A stretch of 64,000 nt of DNA from positions 868,001 through 932,000 of the forward strand of contig NZ_CP058579.1 of the NCBI RefSeq assembly GCF_013402875.1. The letters are read 5' to 3'. The stretch is from Halorarum salinum. GTDB taxonomy: Archaea; Halobacteriota; Halobacteria; Halobacteriales; Haloferacaceae. The notes below the pieces were generated by a model. It did no database searches, was not told the DNA's origin, and saw only the letters and a list, made by a program, of their open reading frames with translations. Every line of letters starts with the position of its first letter. Position 1 is the first letter of the stretch. Made by a program: the position numbers and the translations under genes. Below are positions 51,752 through 59,426 of this stretch, in pieces.

Positions 51752-51950
51752 TCTTCGCAACTGGACGGATTCCGGACGTTCGTAATCGGACGGATCGAGT
51801 CCCTCGCCCGACGAACCCGATGGATGGTTCGGCAGATTCCGGGACGGACGCGTTCACCTGCGGCCCGACCCGACCGACCGATCGCGACCGCGGGGGATCG
51901 GACCCGCCCCGACGGCCGACCGTTATCTGTCCTGATAGACGACGGGGAGA

Positions 51951-51957
51951 GTTTAAG
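51951..51957 (+). promoter_or_regulatory. TATA-like box of the arlCE-arlJ operon
   Basis: The sequence gtttaag is centred about 29 nt before the ATG at 51984, in the 232-base gap after cheD. It is probably the promoter of the whole motor operon. Confidence 0.65.
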
Positions 51958-51983
51958 GGCAGTCCGGGGAAGAAATCGCGGTA

Positions 51984-53333
51984 ATGGGTCTCCTCACCGT
52001 ACTGCCCGAGGCGGCGGCCGGCTTCGCCGGGGTCGAACCGGGCCTGCTCGTCTCGGTCGGCCTGCTCGGCGCGAGCCTGCTCGATCGCTTCCGGGACGAC
52101 GACGAGTCGGCCGGGGACGAGAGCGTGGACGACGACCCGTTGCTCGACGACGACGGCGCGTTCGGCGGCGGCGGCGCCGCCGACGGCGACGACCTCGGCG
52201 ACTTCGGCGGGATGGACGACTGGGACGACGACGACCCCTTCGGGGGCGACGAGGAGGAGGACGACGCCGCCGAGCTGGAGAAGCGACTCGAGGACCTCGA
52301 GAACGAGGTCGCCAGCCTCTCCTCGACGGTGAACACCGTCCGGTCGGAGAACGAGGAGATCTCCGGCCAGGTCGACGACATGGGCGAGGACGTCCGCAGC
52401 CTGCTGGACATCTACGAGATGGTCACGCGCGGGATCAACCCGTTCGTCGACGACGTCCAGACGGGCGGGGCCGACCTCGGCGGCGACAACTCGTTCGGGC
52501 TCTTCGACGACGACGGCGAGGAGGACGACGAGGAGGAACTCGACGAGGACCTCGCGAGCGCGGACGCGGAGGGGTTCTTCGACGAGGAGCTCGTCGAGGA
52601 GGACGAGGAGCTCGACGAGGACCTGGACGATCTGGGCGACCTGGACGACCTGGACGACACCGACGACGACACGGAGGACGAAACCATGGCCAGCGACAAC
52701 GGCGGCAAGAGCTTCAGTGAACTGAAAGACGAGTACGAGTCCGGCGACGCGGAGTGGGCCGGCGGCGGGGACGCCGAGGACGGGGACGGTCTCGAGGACG
52801 TCGACGGGAACGGCGACCTCGGCCTCGACCTCGAGGAGGCGGCCGACGACCCGCTCGAGGACGACCCCGGGCCGGAGCCGGACGCGCCGGAGGGCGTGCC
52901 GACGGACCCGACCGTGACCGACGACGACGGCGGCGGCTTCGAGTTCGTCGAGGAGGGCGACCTCTCCGAGGGACCGCGGAAGCCGTACCTCACCTCGCTC
53001 CCCGGCGACTACGTCGGGGACCTGATGGTGATGGAGTGGCTGGAGTTCCTCGTCGAGGAGTCCAGCACGACCGACGCCGTGCGCGCCGTGAACTACTACG
53101 AGCGGGTGGAGTGGATCGGCGAGGACGTCGCGAACCAGCTGAAGGCATTCCTCTCGGGCTTCGGCGACATCGACAGGAACCTGATGGACCGCCCCGGCAC
53201 GTCCGAGCTCGATCTCGACCACCACACGCGGAGCCTGAAGTACATCATGCAGCTGACGAACGCGACGGCGGAGTCGGTCGTCATCGACCGCTGGCCGCAG
53301 CTCTCGGGGGGCCTGCATGGGCCTCAGCGTTAG
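51984..53333 (+). CDS. arlCE: Archaellum motor protein ArlCE (FlaC/FlaE fusion)
   Basis: The 449-residue protein is very acidic. A membrane-like N-terminal stretch is followed by poly-Asp/Glu linkers, a coiled coil (residues 94-140, ELEKRLEDLENEVASLSSTV) typical of FlaC, and a folded C-terminal domain (RKPYLTSLPGDYVGDLMVMEWLEFL, then AVNYYERVEWIGEDV) typical of FlaE/FlaD. The fused protein forms the ring around ArlH/ArlI and connects to CheF. The arlF ATG overlaps its end by 17 nt. Confidence 0.92.
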   Translation: MGLLTVLPEAAAGFAGVEPGLLVSVGLLGASLLDRFRDDDESAGDESVDDDPLLDDDGAFGGGGAADGDDLGDFGGMDDWDDDDPFGGDEEEDDAAELEKRLEDLENEVASLSSTVNTVRSENEEISGQVDDMGEDVRSLLDIYEMVTRGINPFVDDVQTGGADLGGDNSFGLFDDDGEEDDEEELDEDLASADAEGFFDEELVEEDEELDEDLDDLGDLDDLDDTDDDTEDETMASDNGGKSFSELKDEYESGDAEWAGGGDAEDGDGLEDVDGNGDLGLDLEEAADDPLEDDPGPEPDAPEGVPTDPTVTDDDGGGFEFVEEGDLSEGPRKPYLTSLPGDYVGDLMVMEWLEFLVEESSTTDAVRAVNYYERVEWIGEDVANQLKAFLSGFGDIDRNLMDRPGTSELDLDHHTRSLKYIMQLTNATAESVVIDRWPQLSGGLHGPQR

Positions 53334-53751
53334 CGCCGCCACGGCCGTCGTGTTCCTCGGGCTGTTCGTCGCCGCGGGCGCGTTCTACCCCGCGGTGGCG
53401 AACGGCGCGGAACTCGTCACGGACGCACAGCACGATGCGAACGACCGGGCGCTCGACCAGCAGAACACCGACATCACCGTGACCAACGCCACCTACGACG
53501 CAGACAACGACACGCTCGTCGTGAACGCCACGAACGAGGGCTCGACCGCGCTCGACCTCGCCAGCGTCGACCTCATCGCGGACAACACGTACCTCGAGGC
53601 GAACGCGACCGTCGAGGGCGACGGGGACACCGACGTCTGGCTCCCCGGCGAGCGGGCGCGGTTCGAGGTCGACACGGCCGAGGAACCCGACCGCGCGACC
53701 GTCGTCGTCGACCACGGCGTCCGCGACGGCGCGGCGGTGGAGGTGATCTAG
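53317..53751 (+). CDS. arlF: Archaellum stator-like protein ArlF
   Basis: The 144-residue protein has a single N-terminal membrane helix (SVSAATAVVFLGLFVAAGAF) and an outer beta-sandwich domain with N-x-S/T sites (VTNATYDADN, VVNATNEGS). In other archaea ArlF binds the S-layer and anchors the motor. Start at 53317 overlaps arlCE by 17 nt, so the operon is tightly packed. Confidence 0.9.
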   Translation: MGLSVSAATAVVFLGLFVAAGAFYPAVANGAELVTDAQHDANDRALDQQNTDITVTNATYDADNDTLVVNATNEGSTALDLASVDLIADNTYLEANATVEGDGDTDVWLPGERARFEVDTAEEPDRATVVVDHGVRDGAAVEVI

Positions 53752-53752
53752 C

Positions 53753-54205
53753 GTGGCGAGCGGCGGGGTCGCGGAGATGGTCCTGTTCATCGCCGCGCTG
53801 CTCGTGGCGGCCTCGGTCGCCGGCACGCTGACCAGCGAGGTGACGCGGCTCGGCGACGCCATCAGCGAGCGCTCGCTCGACGTGGCCGGCGACGTGCGCG
53901 CCGACACCGAGATCATCTCGGATCCGGGAGCGGAGGTGTACAACGCCTCCGGGGGCGAGAACGTCACCGTCTACGTCCGGAACACGGGCTCGTCGGCGCT
54001 CAGGGCGGAGCCGTCGACGTTCGACGTGCTGCTCGACGGCACGTACCGGACGAACGTCTCCGTCTCGCTCGTGGGCGACGCCACCGGCTGGGGCCAGGGC
54101 GAGGTGGTCGAACTTCGGGTCCACGCACCGGGACTCGAGACGGGCGACCACCGGCTGAAGCTGGTCGTCCGCTCGGACGAGGAGGTGTTGCGGTTCCGCG
54201 TATGA
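53753..54205 (+). CDS. arlG: Archaellum stator-like protein ArlG
   Basis: The 150-residue protein starts at GTG 53753, has one N-terminal helix (VAEMVLFIAALLVAASVAGTL) and a beta-rich outer domain resembling ArlF, with VYNASGGENVTVYVRNTG. ArlG and ArlF together form the stator contact with the S-layer. Overlap with the arlH ATG is 4 nt. Confidence 0.9.
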   Translation: MASGGVAEMVLFIAALLVAASVAGTLTSEVTRLGDAISERSLDVAGDVRADTEIISDPGAEVYNASGGENVTVYVRNTGSSALRAEPSTFDVLLDGTYRTNVSVSLVGDATGWGQGEVVELRVHAPGLETGDHRLKLVVRSDEEVLRFRV

Positions 54206-54963
54206 GCAGTCGAAACCCACACGACAACCTGCTGTCGATCGGCCTGCCCGAGCGCGACCAGCTGAACCAGGAACTGGGCGGCGGCATCCCCCGCGGGAGC
54301 ATCGTGCTCGTCGAGGGCGACTACGGCGCCGGCAAGTCCGCGCTCTCCCAGCGGTTCAGCTACGGCCTCGTCGACGAGGGCGCGAGCGTCACCCTCCTCT
54401 CGACGGAGCTGACCGTCTCCGGGTTCATCGACCAGATGTACTCGCTGGAGTACGACGTGACGAAGCCGCTGCTCAACGAGGAACTGCTGTTCCTCGCGGC
54501 GGACTTCGACTCGGGCGGGGCGTTCTCCGAGGGGGACGGCGAGCGAAAGGAGCTTCTCAAGCGGCTGATGGAGGCCGAGACGATGTGGCAGTCGGACGTC
54601 GTCATCCTCGACACGTTCGACTCCATCCTCCGGAACGACCCGACGTTCGAGGCGCTCGTCCGGAACAACGAGGAGCGGCAGGCCGCCCTCGAGATCATCT
54701 CGTTCTTCCGTGACATGATCTCGAACGGGACCGTGATCGTCCTCACCGTCGACCCGTCCACGGTCGGCGAGGAGGCCATCGGCCCGTTCCGCTCCATCGC
54801 GGACGTCTTCCTCGAGTTACAGATGGTCGAGGTCGGCAGCGACGTCCGCCGGAACATCTCGGTGAAGCGCTTCGCCGGCATGGGGAGCCAGGTCGGGGAC
54901 AGCATCGGCTTCTCCGTGCGGTCGGGCACGGGCATCGTCATCGAATCGAGGAGCGTCGCGTAG
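54202..54963 (+). CDS. arlH: Archaellum ATP-binding protein ArlH
   Basis: The 253-residue KaiC-like protein has Walker A GDYGAGKSAL at residues 39-48 and Walker B in DVVILDTFDS, with SRFSYGL-type and TLLSTELTVSGFIDQM segments between. ArlH binds ArlI and controls its activity; it is a pseudo-ATPase that autophosphorylates. It resembles the KaiC-like gene at 45720, so the two may share ancestry. Confidence 0.95.
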   Translation: MSSRNPHDNLLSIGLPERDQLNQELGGGIPRGSIVLVEGDYGAGKSALSQRFSYGLVDEGASVTLLSTELTVSGFIDQMYSLEYDVTKPLLNEELLFLAADFDSGGAFSEGDGERKELLKRLMEAETMWQSDVVILDTFDSILRNDPTFEALVRNNEERQAALEIISFFRDMISNGTVIVLTVDPSTVGEEAIGPFRSIADVFLELQMVEVGSDVRRNISVKRFAGMGSQVGDSIGFSVRSGTGIVIESRSVA

Positions 54964-54980
54964 CGACGAGGTGACGACGA

Positions 54981-56651
54981 ATGACAGACCAGGGAACCGC
55001 GAAACCGTCGAGCGAACTGAAGCAACTGGCGATGAAGCGCCCCCACCTCCGGGAGCACCTCCAGAAGTTCAAGCAGATCACCGGGGAGTTCCCGATGTTC
55101 GTCGACGACGTCCATGGCGACCACGAGGCGCGCCGGCCGAACGTGCTCTACCCGGTCGGCGGCCCCATCTTCTGTCACGTGTACGGCGACTTCGGGCAGG
55201 ACACGAAGTACTACGCCGTCGAGCCGACGCTCTCGACCGCCGAGGAGCAGGTGCTGGGCGTCGTCAAGAGCAAACTGCTCAACAAGAGCGGCCACCACCG
55301 GGCGCCGGACGAGGAGTCCGGCTACGACGACCTCATCGAGGAACTGCTGGAGGAGGTCACGGTCATCGCGGAGGAGGGGGGCGAGTACGGCCCGCTCTCG
55401 AAGGTGCTGAACTTCGGCCGGACCGAGGTGTCGCGGGAGACGTACGAGAACATCCGGTACCGGCTGAACCGCGACATCGTCGGCTTCGGCCCGCTGGAGC
55501 CGGTCATGCGCGACCCGGAGAACGAGGACATCCACGTCATCGGGCCCAAAGAGTGTCACGTCGACCACGGCGTCTTCGGGATGATGGAGACGACCGTCGA
55601 CTTCGGGACCCCCAAGCAGTTCGACAACTGGCTGCGCAACATGGGCGAGCGGATGGGCGACCCCGTCTCGGACTCGAACCCCATCGTCGACTCGACGCTC
55701 CCGGACGGGTCGCGTATCAACATCATCTACTCCGACGACGTCTCCATCAAGGGCTCCTCGCTCACCATCCGGCAGGGCGAGGGGACGCCGCTCTCGATCA
55801 ACCAGATCACCAACTGGGGGACGCTGTCGCCGGAACTGGCGGCGTACCTCTGGCTCTGTCTGGAGAACGAGCAGACGGTGTTCGTCGTCGGGGAGACGGC
55901 GTCGGGGAAGACGACGACGCTGAACGCCATCCTCTCGTACATCCCGCGGGACTCGAAGATATACACCGCGGAGGACACCGCCGAGGTCGTCCCCCCGCAC
56001 AACACCTGGCAGCAGCTCCTCACGAGGGAGGGCGACGGCGGCGAGTCGAACGACGTGGACATGTTCGACCTGGTCGCGGCCGCGCTGCGTTCCCGCCCCG
56101 ACTACATCATCGTCGGCGAGGTGCGGGGCGCCGAGGGTCGGATGGCGTTCCAGGCCGCCCAGACCGGCCACCCCGTGATGCTGACGTTCCACGCGTCCGA
56201 CATCGTCTCGATGATCCAGCGGTTCACCTCCGACCCGATCAACGTCCCCGAGACGTTCATGGACGTCGCCGACGTCGCGCTGTTCCAGAACCGCGTGAAG
56301 CAGGGCGACGACGTGCTCCGACGGGTCACCTCCGTCCAGGAGATCGAGGGCTACTCGAAGGAGATGGACGGGGTCGTCACCCGGCAGGTGTTCGACTGGG
56401 ACCCCGTGGAGGACGAGATCGTCTTCCGCGGCATGAACAACTCCTACGTCCTCGAGGAGCAGATCGCGACCCTGCTCGGGTACGCGGACACCCGCGACAT
56501 CTACGACGACCTCTCGTTCCGCGCCGACCTCATCGAGCGGATGATCCAGGAGGGAATCCTCGGCTACCACGAGGTGAACGAGGCCATCACGTCGTTCCAG
56601 CGCGACGGCGTCGACGGGCTCCCGTTCGACATGCACCGCTCCACGAGCTAA
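54981..56651 (+). CDS. arlI: Archaellum motor ATPase ArlI
   Basis: The 556-residue secretion ATPase has Walker A GETASGKTT at residues 304-312, the Asp box and Walker B around PDYIIVGEVRGAEG (about 373-386), and the arginine and His boxes, plus an N-terminal docking domain (RHEHLQKFKQIT-type helices and VRKSGHHRAPDEESGY). It powers both filament assembly and rotation as a hexamer. It starts 17 bases after arlH. Confidence 0.97.
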   Translation: MTDQGTAKPSSELKQLAMKRPHLREHLQKFKQITGEFPMFVDDVHGDHEARRPNVLYPVGGPIFCHVYGDFGQDTKYYAVEPTLSTAEEQVLGVVKSKLLNKSGHHRAPDEESGYDDLIEELLEEVTVIAEEGGEYGPLSKVLNFGRTEVSRETYENIRYRLNRDIVGFGPLEPVMRDPENEDIHVIGPKECHVDHGVFGMMETTVDFGTPKQFDNWLRNMGERMGDPVSDSNPIVDSTLPDGSRINIIYSDDVSIKGSSLTIRQGEGTPLSINQITNWGTLSPELAAYLWLCLENEQTVFVVGETASGKTTTLNAILSYIPRDSKIYTAEDTAEVVPPHNTWQQLLTREGDGGESNDVDMFDLVAAALRSRPDYIIVGEVRGAEGRMAFQAAQTGHPVMLTFHASDIVSMIQRFTSDPINVPETFMDVADVALFQNRVKQGDDVLRRVTSVQEIEGYSKEMDGVVTRQVFDWDPVEDEIVFRGMNNSYVLEEQIATLLGYADTRDIYDDLSFRADLIERMIQEGILGYHEVNEAITSFQRDGVDGLPFDMHRSTS

Positions 56652-56652
56652 C

Positions 56653-58404
56653 ATGAGCACCGGAACCGGCGGCGGCACGTCGACCCTGTTCCCCGACTCG
56701 CTGTCGGACCTGGTGAGGGAGCTGCTCGATTCGTACGACGAACTGGAGATGCCGCGGCGGCAGTACGTCGCGTACGTCCTGCTGCCGGCGCTCGGGTTCC
56801 TCCTGCTCACGCTCGCGGGGGCCGTGCTGTTGCCGTTCCCGCTGTCGGTCCGGGTACCGGTTCCGCTGCTCGGCCTGCTCGTGTTCGGCGCGGCGGTCGC
56901 GTACCCGAAGCTGTACCTCAACGGGCGGAAGGTCGCCATCGAGAACCAGCTCCACCTCGTGATGACCCACATGACCGTGCTCTCGACGACGAACATCGAC
57001 CGGATGGAGGTGTTCCGCACGCTCGCGGGCGAGGAGGAGTACGGCGCCGCCGCCGAGGAACTGGGCCGCATCGTCCACCTGGTGGACACGTGGAACCAGT
57101 CGCTCGACGACGCGCTGCGGCGGCGGGCCAAGGAGGTGCCCTCGGACGCCTTCTCGGACTTCTTCGACCGGCTCGGCTACACCATCGGGGCGGGCCAGTC
57201 GATCGACGAGTTCCTGCTGTCCGAACAGGACGCGGTCATCCAGAACTACATCACGGTGTACGAGGGCGCACTGGGGAACCTGGAGGTGATGAAGGACCTC
57301 TACATGTCGATGATCCTCTCCATGACGTTCGCGCTCGTGTTCGCCATCGTCCTGCCCATCCTGACGGGCGACGACCCCACCGTCACCGTCTCGGCGGTCA
57401 TTGTCATGTTCATGCTGGTCCAGCTCGGCTTCTACGTGATGATCCGGGCGATGGCGCCCCACGACCCGGTGTGGTTCCACTCCGAGCGGGGCGCGCCGAC
57501 GGACCTCCGGCTCTGGGGGAGCCTCGTGGTGGGCGTCGGGCTGACGTTCGTCCTCGTCGCCGTCGTCGGAGCGGGGCTGTTCGGGTACGGCCCGGGCCTG
57601 CCGGGGCTGCTGTTCTTCCTCGACGAGACGCCCGTTCCGCTGTACGTCTGTGTCCCCATCACCCCGATGGCGATCACGGGCGTGATGCTCCGGATCGAGG
57701 AGCGGAACATCGGCGAGCGTGACGAGGAGTTCCCGTCGTTCGTCCGGGCGCTCGGCGCGGCCGAGTCCGCGAAGCAGTCGACGACCGGCGACGTGCTCCG
57801 GACGCTCCACCAGAAGGACTTCGGCGCGCTCTCGCCGGCCATCACGCGGCTGTACCGCCGGCTCAACATCCGAATCGACCCCTCCCAGTCGTGGCACACG
57901 TTCGCCGCGGACACGCGCTCGTACCTCATCCAGAAGTTCTCCGATATGTACCTCGAGGGGCGTCGGATGGGGGGACGGCCGAAGATGCTCGGCGAGCTCA
58001 TCTCCGAGAACATGAACACGGTGATGCAGCTCCGCGAGCAGCGCCGGCAGGCGACCGTGACGATGATCGGTCTGCTGTACGGCATCACCGCGGCCTCCGC
58101 GTTCGCGTTCTTCATCGGCCTGCAGGTCGTCGACATCCTCGCGGACCTCTCCGAGCAGTTCAGCGTCCAGGACGCCGGCGGCGTCGGGCAGATCATCTAC
58201 GCCGGCGTGTACGACATCCCGCTCATCGAGTTCCTCCTGTTGCTCGTCATCCTGTTCAACGCCGTGCTCTCGTCGGTGATGATCCGGACCATCGACGGCG
58301 GCAACAAGGCGAACGCGTACCTCCACTTCGTGGCGATGACGTGGCTGGGCTGCGGGGTGGCGCTGTTCACCCAGCGGCTCGTCACGGAGATACTGACGAT
58401 CTGA
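56653..58404 (+). CDS. arlJ: Archaellum membrane platform protein ArlJ
   Basis: The 583-residue protein has about nine membrane helices, with a large cytosolic loop between residues 290 and 420 (IEERNIGERDEEFPSFVRALGAAESAKQS), typical of ArlJ/TadC-type platforms. It anchors ArlI and guides subunits into the growing filament. It starts 2 bases after arlI and closes the operon. No prepilin peptidase gene is adjacent. Confidence 0.95.
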   Translation: MSTGTGGGTSTLFPDSLSDLVRELLDSYDELEMPRRQYVAYVLLPALGFLLLTLAGAVLLPFPLSVRVPVPLLGLLVFGAAVAYPKLYLNGRKVAIENQLHLVMTHMTVLSTTNIDRMEVFRTLAGEEEYGAAAEELGRIVHLVDTWNQSLDDALRRRAKEVPSDAFSDFFDRLGYTIGAGQSIDEFLLSEQDAVIQNYITVYEGALGNLEVMKDLYMSMILSMTFALVFAIVLPILTGDDPTVTVSAVIVMFMLVQLGFYVMIRAMAPHDPVWFHSERGAPTDLRLWGSLVVGVGLTFVLVAVVGAGLFGYGPGLPGLLFFLDETPVPLYVCVPITPMAITGVMLRIEERNIGERDEEFPSFVRALGAAESAKQSTTGDVLRTLHQKDFGALSPAITRLYRRLNIRIDPSQSWHTFAADTRSYLIQKFSDMYLEGRRMGGRPKMLGELISENMNTVMQLREQRRQATVTMIGLLYGITAASAFAFFIGLQVVDILADLSEQFSVQDAGGVGQIIYAGVYDIPLIEFLLLLVILFNAVLSSVMIRTIDGGNKANAYLHFVAMTWLGCGVALFTQRLVTEILTI

Positions 58405-58685
58405 ACGGCTGCTGCCGTGGTTCGGGGAGGAACCCACTGTCGGGGTTCCGTAACGCGATGGCTGGAGAGTGGATGTCACATCGGCCGGACGGAGCAGAAT
58501 CTACCCGTGACTACTCTCGCCCAACCTCGCTGTGCTGGCTTCCACCCACGCTGCGTCGGTGCACATCGACGAAGCACCTCACCCGTTCACAACGCCAGCG
58601 GACCCCTCGATCCGGTCGAAGATGCTCCTCACCCGATCACACGGCATTCGACTCCGGTTCTCCGCCACGATCGTCGGCCCGACCG

Positions 58686-59186
58686 TTACGCATCTTCCGG
58701 GGACAGGAGATAGTCCATGTTCAGGTACTGCGTCATGTCCTGGTTCCGTTCCGTCACGACGATGTAATCCACCTTCTGGACGCTGTCCGCCTCGCGGACG
58801 GTGGTGACCAGTTCATCCACCTTTTCGAGCGAAGGGAGGCTCCCGACGGCGTAGATGTCGTACGTCCCGACGCCACGGGAGACGTGCCAGAACGGCTGCT
58901 CACAGAGGAGGTCGAAGGCTTCGTCCTTGGCATCTTCAGTATCGGCCGTTGAGACGGCCACCCGGAGGATTTCCCAGGAGACCTTTCGCGGATCGACGAG
59001 GAAGAACACGGTCGTTAGCTCGATGATCTTGTCGACCCGGTATCTGACTCCTTCCGAACTCATCTCGTAGCCCAGGTCAGCCAGGGTATCCGTGATCTCG
59101 GAATAGGGGACTCTCGGATTCTCGGCGAGGGTCTGCAGAATCACGCCGTCGATGTCGTCGAACGATTCGAACGTCTGTTTTGCCAT
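58686..59186 (-). CDS. Lrp/AsnC-family transcriptional regulator
   Basis: The 166-residue protein has an N-terminal winged helix (residues 8-70, GVILQTLAENPRVPYSEITDTLADLGYEMSSEGVRYRV) and an AsnC/RAM ligand-binding beta-sandwich over the rest (FLVDPRKVSWEILRVAVSTA, RGVGTYDIYAVG). Such proteins sense amino acids or other small molecules. It is divergent from the peptide ABC operon, and a TATA-like gtttagc lies about 30 nt upstream, so it probably controls that operon and itself. Confidence 0.88.
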   Translation of the reverse strand: MAKQTFESFDDIDGVILQTLAENPRVPYSEITDTLADLGYEMSSEGVRYRVDKIIELTTVFFLVDPRKVSWEILRVAVSTADTEDAKDEAFDLLCEQPFWHVSRGVGTYDIYAVGSLPSLEKVDELVTTVREADSVQKVDYIVVTERNQDMTQYLNMDYLLSPEDA

Positions 59187-59290
59187 AGGGTCGCCTCACC
59201 TTCCCCCACGGATTGCTAAACGTTGTTGGTCGATTCTACCACGGGATTTCCTGTTGGATCTCGTTCCGTCACAGCGAGCCATGATTCTGT

Positions 59291-59402
59291 GAACAACAAG
59301 TGCCTATTTGGGTTTTGGGGAACAATTGTGATTAATCGCCTGTATCGCCAATCGATTTAGCCATCAAAAAGAACCATAAGAATTATTTCAGTAAGCTATA
59401 TG
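59291..59402 (+). promoter_or_regulatory. AT-rich regulatory region of the ABC operon with palindrome and TATA box
   Basis: This unusually AT-rich stretch carries two GAACAA elements 29 nt apart (59291-59296, 59320-59325), a perfect palindrome ACAATTGT (59322-59329) and a TATA-like ctatatg (59396-59402) about 28 nt before the ATG at 59427. The palindrome is a plausible binding site for the divergent Lrp/AsnC protein. Confidence 0.6.
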
Positions 59403-59426
59403 GGGGTGTGGCATTCAGCAACAACC

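Noticed and set aside
58405-58685. Possible small gene between arlJ and the Lrp regulator
   Set aside because: The short frames lack acidic composition and no motif or start signal is visible; I see nothing in this stretch.
59400-59426. Earlier start (59400) for the substrate-binding protein
   Set aside because: It overlaps the TATA-like box and would put nine residues before the signal peptide; ATG 59427 fits the leaderless spacing.
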